In this document: piece by piece, positions 32,265 to 44,751 of the stretch
Layout of the letters: the number at the start of each line of letters is the position of its first letter
Numbering within the stretch: the first letter of the stretch is position 1
Assembly: GCA_035610365.1 (NCBI GenBank)
Contig: CM069432.1
Span: forward strand, 105,915,529-105,979,528
From: Aquatica leii
Lineage: Eukaryota > Arthropoda > Insecta > Coleoptera > Lampyridae
Length of the DNA stretch: 64,000 bases
Direction: 5' to 3'
The notes under the pieces: generated by a model
What the model saw: only the letters and a program-made list of their open reading frames with translations
The model's database searches: none
Told to the model about the DNA's origin: nothing
Translations under genes and position numbers: made by a program

Positions 32265-32850
32265 TCACAATTCTTCATCTGACCAGTCACTAATATCTTC
32301 GTCAGATAAACCATTTACTTTGAAAATTAAAAGTTCACAGTTAATGTCTGGGATATGTTCTCTTTCGGCCGACAATCTACAAAAAGTGATTATGTCTTGC
32401 AAATAATGCATCAATATGATACTGCTTGTAATTTGACTTATTTCTTAATATCAAATCATATAACTCGACCTTTGTTGAATTTACATCATAAACAATGCCA
32501 CGTTCATTTCAGCATTTTTACTATTTGAATTGGGGGAATTTGATTGTTAAAACATTATGGTAACTAGCATTATCTATCACAATCACAAAATTCCTAGATA
32601 AATTTGGAATTAATTGGTGTTCTAATCACTGATCGTAGTTTAGAGAATTCATCTCATCGTGATAGTCACCGCTCTTTGGTTTAGATTTAAAAAGTTAATA
32701 GTGCATTACCAACAAATTCATTTTCACCACCTGCATGAACGATTGTTAAACGTTTACTTTTAGATATAGGATTTTTTAGTCCTTCATTTGATTTATCTGC
32801 CCATTGGTAGGTAGTTGTATGTGAAGCATCCCAAGTAACAATTTTATATT
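32265..32850 (-). pseudogene. Tc1/mariner-like DDE transposase relic (C-terminal two thirds)
   Basis: On the minus strand: WDASHTTTYQWADKSNEGL, NPISKSKRLTIVHAGGENEF, VGNALLTF, then the decayed second catalytic block (FVIVIDNASYHN when the frame is followed through, about 32560-32600). A poorly preserved LHKP-like region and an acidic C-terminus VNGLSDEDISDWSDEEL before a stop at 32265 complete it. The family is related to the element at 2640-5442 and closer to the relic at 39.5 kb. It is broken by several stops, and the first catalytic Asp region lies beyond an apparent exon edge. Confidence 0.65.
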
Positions 32851-32959
32851 TTATACCGTTTGAGAGAACGTTTACAAAACAAGATTTATAAAACACCTTT
32901 TGTCCTAAGAACGTAACTAAAACGTTCTTACAGTAGTTATAAATGCAAAATGGGCACAT

Positions 32960-35040
32960 ATTTATAAAACATATTCGTTTTTTAACGTGTTTTATAAAGC
33001 CAACAAAACACCGTTATGGGATAGTTACGTAAACGTATATCAATTAGAAAACAGTTTCATGAACATTTTATAGATGGTTGGCTCTTTATTACAATAGTTT
33101 TGATGAAGTTTATTACGGGTTATCTAAGGGTTATGAATGAGAAATGATGTACATAAAAAAAAGGCAAAATTGAATATAAAAATACAAGAACATCTAAAAA
33201 TTGTTGTAAAATAAGAGAGACGGTGAACAATAAAGATTGCCGGCTAAAGGAAAAAAAATAACTCTCTAACTCTCAGGGCGCCAAGTCTACCTAAAGAATT
33301 TCCTGAACGACCAATCTCAGAAATGCTAATTCCCGTCTAAAACTACAATTAATAAACAAGTGACAAAAAAAATCAAATAAAAAATTTTATTGGTGTAACC
33401 CATTAGTTTCATAATTTAATTCTTAGAAAAAAAAATAGTTATATCAATAAGTAATTGCTCTATACAAACAGGGAAACCACGGCTGAAGTGTCAAGATTAA
33501 ATAACGGTAAAAGAAATTATGATTAGATAAGTACTGGGTGGAAATAACTACTACTAAACCATGTGCGCTGACAATTGCAAACCAATTAATTATATAGTTA
33601 ACCGGTAAGGTACGGAGACACAAGATATTGTACGAAGCACCTTTTCGTGTAATTTATAAAGCAACGCACAAACGTTAAAACGCGTTGACCTGCGTTTATC
33701 GACCGCGACCCGAGATTACGTATTTGGTAATTTTCCCAATATGCCGTATGCATTTATTATTTAATTGTTAAAATTAAACTAAATTGTAAAATCATTAAAT
33801 GAGCATATTACTATAGCCGGAGTACCTCATTTACAAGTACGTGATTTCTAAATTATAAATTAAATACTGATTTCGAACTAAATTACGAATTTTACACTTA
33901 TTAACTATTCTCTGACCTGAATTACAGTAATTAAAAAAAATTAGGTCCTAATTCGAATTCCCACTAATTGTTGAAATTCCATGTACAACTAAATTCAACA
34001 ATTTTAGTAAACTTCATAAACCCAACGTCCACAATCCAGCAACGAAAATAATTGAAAATTGGTAAACGAGAAAGGCCGTTAGTCTGCCTCTTTCTTTCTG
34101 ATTTGGACGGCAAATAAATCTCACTAAGTGGTTTGATTATTGCATAAATATTACTACTATTAATTTTCTAATTGCAATAATTCATTAGGGTCTTTTTGCT
34201 AAATCCAGAAGTAATTACTAAAATTTCTGCTTACGCAAAAGCCCAAAGCGTCCTTTCTCAATGGAAGAGAATACAAGAAGACCGACACCAATCAAGGTAA
34301 AATTTACGTGTTTAGTTATCAATTATGATAAACTTAAATTTCAAAAATAAATCAAAAATTAGTGTAGGCAACCTAAACAACACTTTATAGATTATACTGT
34401 AACAAGTTACAAAACATTTTTGTAGTGTAGAGCAGCTCAATAAAATCAAACAGTTATTAAGTACTACTTTTCGGGACTTAATCATTCCTATTATTTACTT
34501 AAACTAAATCTGATGGCTATTTTATAAAAAAACTTAATTAGATAGATCTACACGGACGTCGTTTTTTACTGTCAATTATGAGGTAGATAAGTCGCAAATT
34601 TTAAGTGCGCTGCAGGTTTAATGAGTATTTTAAATAAAAAATTAAAAGATCAGATAAAAACAGAAGTTTAAATTTCAATTTTTTATCAAAAAACCACAGT
34701 AGTAGATAGATACCAGTATAAGAAGCTTTAATTAATGTGTTTTTGTCGTCAAAGTAGTGAAATATAAGATACTTTTATGTTCCTCGAGAATGGCGGCTAT
34801 GTAAATACATTTATGCGAGTACATTTTCAAAATGGTCCCTTTTTAATAGAACATTTTTATTACCAAATTTACTCTTATACAACAATTATGATTCATATAG
34901 AAAACTTATAAAACGCTCAAATTTAATTACCTTAGTTTATGTAAAAGTTAACACGACAGGATTGTATTTTACAAATGTGATTATATTTTGTTGATTTTTT
35001 ATTCACGTATTCAGTAATAAAAAGTTAATGAAAATGGTCG
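32960..35040. other. AT-rich spacer, about 2 kb
   Basis: No gene, element end or tandem array is recognised. Confidence 0.4.
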
Positions 35041-35042
35041 AG

Positions 35043-35272
35043 CAGGCGTATCATATATCAAGCAGCGTAATTTAACAATCAGCAGCGATCCATTCATTAT
35101 TAATCCTTTTGAAAGAATTATTTTAGCTTCTTCGGCAAACGGTTGTAGATATGCTGCCAAATCAGGTGGTTTTTTCTTACGCCAGTATATCCGAATTGTT
35201 TTATCACTATATTTAACACAATAATTTTGCGCTTTAATAGCAGTATTTCTCTATAACTGCCTTTCTTTTATT
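35043..35272 (-). pseudogene. Fragment of a transposase-like protein with a CxxxDxPAR motif
   Basis: The minus strand reads AIKAQNYCVKYSDKTIRIYW, RKKKPPDLAAYLQPFAEEAK, IILSKGLIMNGSLLIVKLRC and then LIYDTPARPFS with only one early stop. The pattern (G-x-x-KP-x-x-x-x-x-x-L-x-x-F-x-x-E, then I-x-C-D-x-PAR-x-F) recalls the transposase-like proteins with a tnp2-style core found in many invertebrates. Only about 75 codons survive. The family name is from memory and should be confirmed. Confidence 0.45.
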
Positions 35273-35735
35273 TTATAACTGAGGGTTTGTGTCCGTTTAA
35301 TTAACAGTTATATTGGAACTTTTGTTGTGAGTAATCTGATGCAAAAAGCAAAACTGTTATATAATATTACTAATACAACCATTATATACCGTAGTCACAT
35401 ACTTTATTAAAACAGTTGTATAAAACAGTTCTAAAGTGATAAATGACATAGCTACATAGCTATTATAAATCAAGTAATAGTTGTAATGGGTGAATGTCTT
35501 ATAACCAATATTATATAAACGTTTACAAAACACTTTTATACTTATCTCATAAGCAGTTTTATAATTTTGTTGTAAGAACGTTCTAAACATCGATTTAAAA
35601 CAATTTTAAATAGATAACAAAATAATCTTCCACACAACTTTAATAGAACCATTTTACATTTAGAGAGCAACAACATAATTACAATAAAATTCAAAAGTGT
35701 TTTAACTTAAGAATTATAAAATTACTTTGTTACTT

Positions 35736-35873
35736 GGGATGAAGCTAACTTTCATCGGTATAAATGATAGGACGTTTTTCAGCACGATATTTAGTTATAG
35801 CTCTTATGTAAGATCTCCGTAAACTACGTATAATATGGCGTTCCATTAATAGTTGTCGATTATCAAAGCCCAT
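35736..35873 (-). pseudogene. Fragment of a Tc1/mariner-like DDE transposase
   Basis: The minus strand reads MGFDNRQLLMERHIIRSLRR, SYIRAITKYRAEKRPIIYTD, ES, a stop, LHP. The block before the first catalytic Asp (YTDES, compare YLDET in the element at 2640-5442) is clear, and the downstream catalytic part is missing. A GTAAC directly after LHP may be a former splice donor. Confidence 0.5.
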
Positions 35874-38424
35874 TTTACACTATAGAAAATCACTAAAAAA
35901 GTTACTAAAATAATTTTGCGGGAAATTTAAATTTTGCGATTTATAATCGATGTTCTTATACAACTGTGCCTATTGGCATATAATGTGGGTGATATCTATA
36001 ACATTATAAAAAGTAAGATTTTTTGATGTAATCATAGAAATTACTAAACAAATTGTTACCTAATGATAGACAAGATCTTTCTGAGAAATATAGGATATTT
36101 CCATCATATACAAACTGAGAAGTAAATAAAAGTTTACGTTAGAAAAAAAACGTCAACAAGATTTATTTGCATAAAATAACTCAAAACTTTAAATTAATTT
36201 GTTTGATGAGAAAGTATATAATATTTAAGAATGTCCTGTACATTATGATTCTATAATTAGTAAATTCAAAACAATAAAAAACTTAAGGCGGGCATTTACC
36301 TATCTAAAAATGTAGCATTTTAGACCTTTACCGTTTTACATTTTTTAAAGTTATTTTAAAACATTTTGAGTTGAAATTTTTTCCAGACATCCAGAAAGCA
36401 TGTGGCTAGAACGTGGAGCTTAGTTTTTTTTAATTTTTTATTTTTTTTGAAGCTACGTGCTGTTGAAGAACACACAAAACAATGCTTAACTTTTATCAAT
36501 CGGTGCAAAACAACTAAGATAAATATTAAAAAAAATCGAACTCCACGTTGTAGCTACACATTTTGTGAACAATATAAAAAAAATTGTACTGCGATAACGT
36601 AACAATTAGATCCAAAATATTTAAAACCGTAAACGTCTACAAACACTATTTTTGTTAGTATTTTACAAACGCTACGAGATTCTCCATCCCTACTCTAGGC
36701 GAGCATAACTAAGACACGATTCTTTCGGGAACCATCGGTTAATGAAGGGAATGGAGTAGTAAAACTAATGCAGATTGCAAACGTAATTAAACCTGAGCTC
36801 ATCTAAACATACTTATCTGTAATGTTTACAGAAACTGATAGCTTCAAATTTTCATCACGCTACTAATAAGATCTGGTCAGCATAGACATCGCATCTTTTA
36901 GTATTTTTCAGATGAAAGATTTAATTTCTCTTTTATTAGAAGTAAAAAAAAAAAAGATTTAAATTTATTGTTAAATTTCTCTGTGGTTACTTTTAAACAT
37001 GTTAACATGTAAACAAATTCTATCTAGAAATTATAAAATACAGAATTAAAATTATATGCTAATTAATTGTGTATCGATCAATGTTTCCAAAATTCAGATT
37101 ATGGTTTAATGGACGTTTGATCAAAAATATGTTTTAAACTTCTTTCATAAAACTATTATTGTTTATATATGCTATACTTAATTTAGATTAATGTTAATTA
37201 TTTTTTTTTCATATGTGTTTTTGTTGCAATAAGTTAACCATGTTTAACTATATAAATTTATAAATTTTGCGAATGTAGTTTTCTGGAAAAATCTAAATTG
37301 CTTGATTATTAAAAATAAAAAAATGTGTTAAAATTTATTGATAAATTATCTTGTAATCTAACTAACTTGCAAAAATGCAACAAAAGTTGTTTAATTTTTG
37401 TATGGAAAAACTTCTTCCCGAGTTAGTAAATTCTAGGTTTAATAGAAATCTTCCAATCAAAAATTAATTGGCCGGTAACAGAGTAAATCAGATATTTACA
37501 TGTATAAGCATTTATTCCTTCATTTTCAGTCATCTTGTTAACTAAATTTTAGTCTCGGCACAGTACTTGAAAACAACCTGTTTCAGTTAAAATTATCGAG
37601 AAATACTAAGTATATAAAGTACATACGAATTTAAGAGAAACTTGTAGATCATAAAATCCGACAAAAAAATTATGAAAAAAAGAAAAGATATACAAATAGT
37701 CATTTTAAATGGCCTGACAAGCGAACAGAGGTGAATTTGTGCTGGTACAATTCTTTGTTTAAGCGAAGCAACAATTATGTATTTATGGGTAAATAAAGGA
37801 TAATAAGAATACAGAAGAATAAAATCAGATAAACAACGATGCACATAATAAACAAGCTGCAATTTTTCAACGCTTACTACGACAGTTGCCGCTATTCATA
37901 TATATTTTTTTTTAAATTCTGTAACATTTAATTGGTTATATAAAACAAGCTTGTTGGTATATAATATCTGAGTTAACTACTGTAAATATTAGTCAGCAAG
38001 GAAAACATTCAAAAATGCAAAAGCATTTTGTGATAAAGTATCAATATTTTTTCAAAAACTGTGGCCCGAATTACCCAAAAAAACTGCAAAAGTTTTGTGC
38101 TTTTCAACCGCCTTAAAAAAACAGTTTTCACGTTGTCAGAATGTTTTTTTTAAGTATGTTCATTCTTTACCACATTGATTGATTTCCTTGCTTTTTATTA
38201 GAAAGCGGGTATCTCGGGAGTGGTCCCATTTCAATTTGGTCAAGTTTTGATGATGAGATCCATGAGAAAATGATCAAACTCTTCAATTATGTACATTTTC
38301 AAGGTTACAGTGAGTGAAAGAAGATACCAATATTTACTGAACCAACTGTACACGAATAATTTTGGTTTTTTTTTAAATTATATTTGATGTCACCAGAAAG
38401 AGAAAAATAAAAAAATTTTAACAA
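35874..38424. other. AT-rich spacer, about 2.5 kb
   Basis: Nothing is supported. Frames at 36402-36602 and 37593-37862 have no recognisable motif and look like chance. Confidence 0.4.
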
Positions 38425-38675
38425 ACAAGAACCGACTTCAAAAACGTGCATCAAATAAAATGCACTAAAAAGTAAAAAATAGTTATTTAATTTAGTTACA
38501 ATTAAACGACGAAATTTTTATTTACACTAAATTACTTTTTGAAGTCGGTGCAGTTTTAATAGAGTTTGTGTTTCACATCAAATTCAAAAAGTCATTTCGT
38601 GTAAATACAAACTTCGTCGTTTCATTGTAACTAAATTAAATTATAATTTTTGAAGTCGGTTTTTGTTTTGCTTAA
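38425..38675. repeat. Palindromic MITE-like repeat with CCGACTTC ends
   Basis: AACAAGAACCGACTTCAAAAA near 38430 is matched in inverted orientation by TTTTTGAAGTCGGTTTTTG near 38645. Inner inverted blocks (CAATTAAACGACGAA... and ...TTCGTCGTTTCATTG; TTACACTAA... and its complement) extend the pairing over most of the 250 bp, with a centre near 38560. A second CTTTTTGAAGTCGG copy lies in the middle. Repeats of this style are common in insects. No target duplication is evident, and an AT dinucleotide run follows at about 38682. Confidence 0.6.
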
Positions 38676-39490
38676 AAATTATATATATATATATAATTAA
38701 TGTGACGTTTAATGTAATCAAAAATAAAAACAAGTTTTTTTTGGCTAATTTCGTTATTTTGTGCCGTTTTCTTCAATAAAGATTTGCTGAATATAAATGT
38801 TTGTTACAGGATAGCTAGAATCTAGACTGTAATAGCTATTTATGTACCAAGGGCGTAATCATCTAGTAACGCTAGTGGTGTATACAAAAATTTTATTTTT
38901 ACTTTATATAAAATTCAAACTAAAATGAACAATTACTTAAGTTTCTATTACAAGTATATCTAGTAGTTTAGAATAATAAATAGTTTGACGATTAAATTAT
39001 TTACTTGTCAAATTGATTTTATAATATATATCACTTTTACAAGAGAGGTCGTTATGAGTAAATTACAACGAAGTGAAATATAAAATATTTTTACATGTAG
39101 TAAACAAAACAAACATTGTACGTGTTAGTAGCTGTAGTAGATGTAACTTTTTTTTCAGTTTTCGAAAAAGGTCAAATTCGTATCTGAAATCGTTTTTGAA
39201 ATTTTATATCATATCTACATATACATTTTTTTCCACGTTTACTACAGAAAGTAGTTTTTATAAAAACAGAAACTGAACATTCTTACTTTTAGAATACAAT
39301 ATTTGTATGCGAATAGTTGCACTAATTTTATTTATGTATAATACCGTATTTATGTTTATACAAATACATATTCTCAGCGTTATCTGTTTAATTCCTTATT
39401 CGAGTGCTTATCAGACTGAGTTATCTTGAAATATAAACATGTCATTAGTGATGTTAGTTGCATAACTTTCAATTCGCGATGATACATTTG
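38676..39490. other. AT-rich spacer
   Basis: A short TA microsatellite (about 38682-38697) opens the stretch. Nothing else is recognised. Confidence 0.5.
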
Positions 39491-39512
39491 GTAAATGCTG
39501 CTCTTAAGTTAA

Positions 39513-39960
39513 CTATTTATCTAAACTCTCAGATAAACTGCTCTCGTCAAGAGAAATAATTAATGGTTACATTATATGATCCCTTATGTCATCCAAATGA
39601 AACATTTCTTCTTCTTCCTTAAAAACATGATCAACGCAATTTCTCTAGTCAGTAGGTGTAACATTTTGAACGGCTTGTAGAAATAGTTGCTTTACATCCT
39701 TAATTTAAAGGTGCAGTTTTTGGATGCAACTTTATTTTTTATTTTTATTTATATCAATTCTATTGGGTTTAACTTACAATGATAAGAAGGCAAACTTTAT
39801 ACAATTATATTCTTTGTCTTTACCATTTTATCTGTTACATACAAATCGAACTGTGGTTTGTGTAAACGGATTAAATTTAGAACTTCTGATGTAACCATAT
39901 CTTCTGAGGAGTCTATATTCTTTGATTGTAACTACTTTTGCATGTTTTTTAAAGAGAACG
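39513..39960 (-). pseudogene. Tc1/mariner-like DDE transposase relic (C-terminal half)
   Basis: Minus-strand reading gives LNLIRLHKPQFDLYVTDKMV at about 39825-39890, then SLPSYHCKLNPIELI (the conserved P-x-YHC-x-LNPIE block with the third catalytic acid, about 39757-39800). After decay comes IKDVKQLFLQAVQNVTPTD, RNCVDHVFKEEEEMFHLDDI, RDHIM, a stop, PLIISLDESSLSES and a stop at 39513. This is the C-terminal half of the same transposase group as at 32.3 kb and 2.6-5.4 kb. Three in-frame stops and at least one frameshift are present. I found no inverted-repeat ends around it. Confidence 0.65.
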
Positions 39961-40584
39961 TAGACGCCATTAATTGAACAAGTCATGTGACTTAAACCAT
40001 GCTTTAAATAAATGTCTTATATATAGAAATGATTGACATATTATAAATTACCTAATATAAACATTATTTTTAATTTATATGGATTTACTGAATTTGCCAT
40101 TTTAAATACGAGAAGTGGATTTTGGAATAACTTTTAGATAAACAATCCAATAAATTATGCATGTTAGGAATAATCTAACAAACATATTTTTTTGATTAAA
40201 TACTTCTGATTTTAATTGACATTTTTTTATTTATTAGATTTGCAAATTATTCTGCGCAACATATTTACACATGCGTTTGTAGCCTTTTTCTTAAGGTTTC
40301 TTCCGTCTTGAAGCGGCGGCTTGTCACAAAAGGACACTTGCGTCTTATGGCAATGGCCACATGTTTAAATTTAAAATGAGGTTTTTTTTAATTTTTTTTA
40401 TTATTTCTTTTTATAAAACCCAATTTTTATAACTGTGATAACTAAGTAATACCTAACAAACAATATTCTCAAAATTATTATATTAGCTTTAAACATAACA
40501 AAAACATTCTAGAAAATAATAAAATTTAATGCATTATAAAGAATATTAATTGCGATCAAATAAAAATAACAATTATTAAACGAA
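39961..40584. other. AT-rich spacer
   Basis: No gene or repeat is recognised. Confidence 0.5.
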
Positions 40585-40920
40585 AATTAAGGTAAATGTT
40601 CAAAATGTCGTCCATATGCGGCTAAACAATGAGCGAGCCTTCCATAAAAGTTTTTTTTTCTAAAGAGCCTCTTCAACGGCTAAGCAAATATTGAAGTAAA
40701 TTTTGACTGTCAGCAGATGGGGATTTCTTCTTCGTTTCATATGAGTATTATTAATACAACCCGCTGTGCCAAATGTTTCGTATAAATTAAGTATGGTACT
40801 TTACTTACGAGACGATCTGCATGGGTTGCCGAAATGTTGCTACAGCTTTACGAGCAGAGTTTGTCTTCACTTAAGCAAGAACAAGTTCAATATGTTTATT
40901 ACGCGTATACACAGGTTTAT
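40585..40920 (-). pseudogene. DUF4817-type transposase remnant with internal deletion
   Basis: The minus strand begins with a DUF4817-like N-terminus (YTRNKHIELVLA, a stop, VKTNSARKAVATFRQPMQ). After a frame change it continues NLYETFGTAGCINNTHMKRR and RNPHLLTVKIYFNICLAVEE, the start of the helix-turn-helix linker. It then jumps directly to GRLAHCLAAYGRHFEHLP, which resembles the very C-terminus (x-C-x-x-x-x-G-x-x-FEHL). The whole DDE core is absent, so this is a deletion derivative, related in type to the fuller relic at 30.6 kb. Confidence 0.5.
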
Positions 40921-43287
40921 TTAAATGCAAGTAATTAATTTTGTAAACCATAAAAAAACTTATTCACTCTTTGACTGACACAACAATAGTAGTTGACGTA
41001 ACAAGAGTGGAAAGTAAAAAATAGCATAAGAGAACGTTATGCGTGCGGCCTCGCGTTGCATGTGAGTGAGTTACGCTATGATTCTTTCGACGAGAGTAAC
41101 GTACATTATTTTTTGTGTTGCCTTATATAAAATTACATTCTTTTTTGAAAAAATAAAAAAAAATCAACAGATATATAATGTTGGTACTACATTTATTACT
41201 AAATCTGTCAAATTTGACATTAACTTTAACATCGTTTTTCTTCAATTTTAACCGAATTTCAAGATTTTTTAAATGCTTTTTCCACCTGTTGCATACTCGT
41301 TCTAATATATTAAATGACTTTGAACACTTACTTTTATGTGGATTTCTAGTTTTTATTTTGCCACCCTAGAGTTTTTTTCGTTCATTACAAACGAATATTG
41401 ACGTTTGCGATGTTGGCAGCACAAAAAAATGTTTTTGAGCCGACTATTTTAAACATCATTATAAAACTATAGGCGACTCAAACTAAGCGATACGCTAACT
41501 CGCGGCGACAATTTGAACTACCGTTGCAATGATAGTTTAATACGCGTACTTAATTTGTTGCTGTTTTATTTTGAATTTCTGCTGTGTTCTTAAGTATATT
41601 TCGGAAAAAAATGAACATAATTAACAATTATGAAACTGAGAAACTTGTTGAACAACATGCAGTGGTGAAATTATAACTTGGAAAATCTGTTAGAAAAAAA
41701 TATGAAACTTTGTTTGCATCATTTTTAAATATAACATTATTTTTATCAAACAAGTATATATTTGGTTGTTATTATAATTCTACATTAGCGCCAATAATAA
41801 AATTACATACATTCAGACAAACTGCCTGGCAGTTAAAAAATAAGGGCTTCGACACTACATTTGCCTTCCATACAATATCTCACAGTTAGAACTACAACTG
41901 AAATAGCAAGCAAAACACTACGAAGTAAACGTGCTGTAAATAATTATCGTCTTGTTTTATAACACTAAACTAAACTACAAAACTATTAAACCACAATAAA
42001 ACGACTAGTGAATGCAATTTCTAACCTGTATATAAACTAATTTAGAATCACAAATAATATTAGTAAATCTTATGTAACGCCAAAAACTTATCAAACTTTA
42101 AAAAAAGGTTATAAAGTACATAAATTAAGCTTTGGTTTTCAGAAAAAGCTTGTAACAACACAAAAAGAAGTAGTATAAATAGTATTGAAATAAAGGTAAT
42201 TATGACGTTTATCATTGCAAGGTTAGTTCGTTCTTTGCCGCTAGAGGCGCTAGAATCTTAAATTGAATCGCCTATATCAAACTGAAGTCACAAAGATATT
42301 ACATTTTTACCAATATTTCTTTTTTTAATTAAAAACTAGTTTAATTTAAATCAAACTAAATAACGTCTCTTAATAATCATTAAACATTTGTTTAAATTTT
42401 AATTAAAAGAGTGTATTACCAGAGGTTGAAAAATTAACATGTAAAACCCTATGACCAGTTTAAAAAAAATCACTGTATAAATGAAAAACATGCATATAAA
42501 GTACTCGTTACAAAACCAATTTAGTTATTCAAAATAACGGGTACTTATACGACAGAGAAGATACAATTGTAATGTATAGGAAAATTTTTATTACTTTCTT
42601 TCAAATATAACAATTTGTTCATTCAAACATCTGGTTCGAAAAAAAACCATGTATTGTGCGATGCAAGAATTGTTTCTTGTAAACTGCAATCACACTATTT
42701 ATTTATGTGCGAATATTCTTCAACTAAGTAATGTACATTATTACGGCTGAAATAACCAATGCTGGCCAAGTATGACTCATTGATGTAGAGAATCTTATCG
42801 TAAACATTTTGATTTTTACAGTTTTTTTTGTAAATACTTGTTACAGAATGCTGGTCTTCTTGGATAATTAGCAACTGTTGTGCGCCATTGTCACGCTAGA
42901 TGGCAAAAAGGCATTTAACTAACTAGCGTCAGCGGTAATCATCAGTACGCTAAAAATTAAAGGCGTCTAAGATTACTTGGTAATTATAATAAGTAGATAG
43001 CTAAACAATAAAATGCGCAGAAGATACGAAATAGTACCAGTTAAACTGTGTAGTACCCCAAAACTTGGTGCTAAAACCGATTTTGTGGAACGTTGTTTTT
43101 TATCTATTACTCAGCCTTAACATAGATGACTAATTATTTCGGACACCATAAACTTTAGATATATTAAATCAGCACACTTCGTAACCGTATAATTGATGAT
43201 AACAATAAACCTAAGATTTATGACAGGACCGGTGTTAAATCCTTCTGGTAGGAGAGGGCGTCAGAGAAACACTACTTAGTGTGTTTT
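40921..43287. other. AT-rich spacer with second copy of the 38-bp repeat
   Basis: Apart from the repeat at 41390-41427, I see no supported gene or element end. Confidence 0.4.
41390..41427. repeat. 38-bp exact repeat, copy 2
   Basis: Identical to 32017-32054. Confidence 0.8.
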
Positions 43288-43330
43288 TTAGGCTACGTTT
43301 CTGGACTAATGTGTCTGCTTCCTCAGGAAA
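43288..43330 (-). ncRNA. Decayed hammerhead-like motif
   Basis: The minus strand reads CTGAGGA, A, GCAGAC, ACATTA, GTC, then AGAAAC and GTA. This is the same order as the Penelope-end hairpins at 12.8, 14.5, 24.4 and 25.3 kb, with only three sure base pairs left in stem II and no stem I. It probably marks the terminus of a further Penelope-like remnant whose coding part is not recognisable. Confidence 0.25.
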
Positions 43331-44612
43331 CTGATTTAATAAAAACACAAAATAATAAATACAACCATAAATACAATCAGGTAATTATAAACTAGTATTT
43401 AAACTATATGAAATTATAAAAATTGTTTTGATGTTTTAGAGTAACTAAAACTAGTCGGACGAAAGAAAAAACAAAAAACATACGTAACTAATCTAGCTAC
43501 AGCTGGATATGCCGGGTTAGCAGTGCCAAATTTTTGTATATAAATTTCGTCTTAAATGAGAAAAAGCTGGAGTCAAAAAGAAATGCTGCGTTTTCCAAGT
43601 CACGACTCTTCATATATTATACCTACATCAATTAAACAAAAAAATGCTATAGTTGTAATGGCGTTTAAACATTTTATTAGAACGCTAATTCTTAGGCAAA
43701 CAAACAAATAAGTACGTCATGTATTTGAAATAAAAAAATTATAATGTATACAAAATTAAATATGGTAAATAGTTAATTTGTAATATCAACAATTAAAAAA
43801 GGTTTTAAAGTTTGCAGTTAAATAAAGTTAATTTTTTATTAAATTTGTTTGACTAATATTATAATATATTTCTATACACATTCAAACGAGTGACGTAGTT
43901 GCAACGAATTTTAATATATTAAAATATATAATGTTTGTGTCAGCATCGTATAATACATATTTTGAGTAATGATGTGTAGCATCCAATGTTTATTAAAACG
44001 TATAATATTTTACAAAGAATATATTGCAAACAACGGTAAACAGATATATTTTGTCTTGTACGCCCACAAGTTGTTAAACAAAAACATATAGACGTAATAA
44101 TATATTTTTTTATAAATATACACATAATTCTGTTATTCCAATATTTAATGCAATAAAAGCTGCACTTATCTAAATTTTCAACATTACAATTTATACGTTT
44201 ATTTATTAATTAATTTTAATAGACACATATTTAATTTTAAATTATTTTTGTTAATTATATTTTCGTAATAAAACGTTTGTACAAATGACAAATAAATAAA
44301 TTGTAAACATATAAAATAAACTAGTAAATACTTTAATAACTCAACGCATAAAACGTCATAAAAGGTATAAAGAGTATTAAAATCATCTAAAACGTGTATG
44401 TAAACAAAATTCAACAATGACTTTAATAATGCGCATATTCCACATTATCAGCAATCTAAAAATAAAAACAAAAAAAGAACAGATTTAGTCAAAATAGGAT
44501 TAATAAGAGCGCTGTCTTAATTTGGCGTGTTTGATAACAAATGCTAAGGTATTGTAAATAAAAATTAATTCGATCACTAGATTAAAAAAAAATCACAATG
44601 CATATTGAAACG
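43331..44612. other. AT-rich spacer
   Basis: No gene or repeat is recognised. Confidence 0.5.
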
Positions 44613-44751
44613 TTCAAGAAATTACTTGCAAATGCAAGAGCCTTCTAGAAGGCTGTTATCTATTTTCTAGAAGTTATAGCGAAAAGTGAGGAACGATCGA
44701 GAAGGATTTCCGTATGTCTATATATAGCTACGAGACAGATCGTAGGTCAGT
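44613..44751 (+). promoter_or_regulatory. Heat-shock-type pol II promoter
   Basis: There are three heat-shock-element cores of the form TTCnnGAA: TTCAAGAA (44613-44620), TTCTAGAA (44643-44650) and TTCTAGAA (44665-44672). They are followed by the TATA box TATATATA (44719-44726) and the arthropod initiator TCAGT (44747-44751). The initiator A lies 30 bases from the first T of the TATA box, the canonical spacing. HSF trimers bind arrays of inverted GAA units. Here each core gives two units and the cores are spaced by 30 and 22 bases. The promoter reads towards the gag-like ORF at 45111. Confidence 0.7.
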
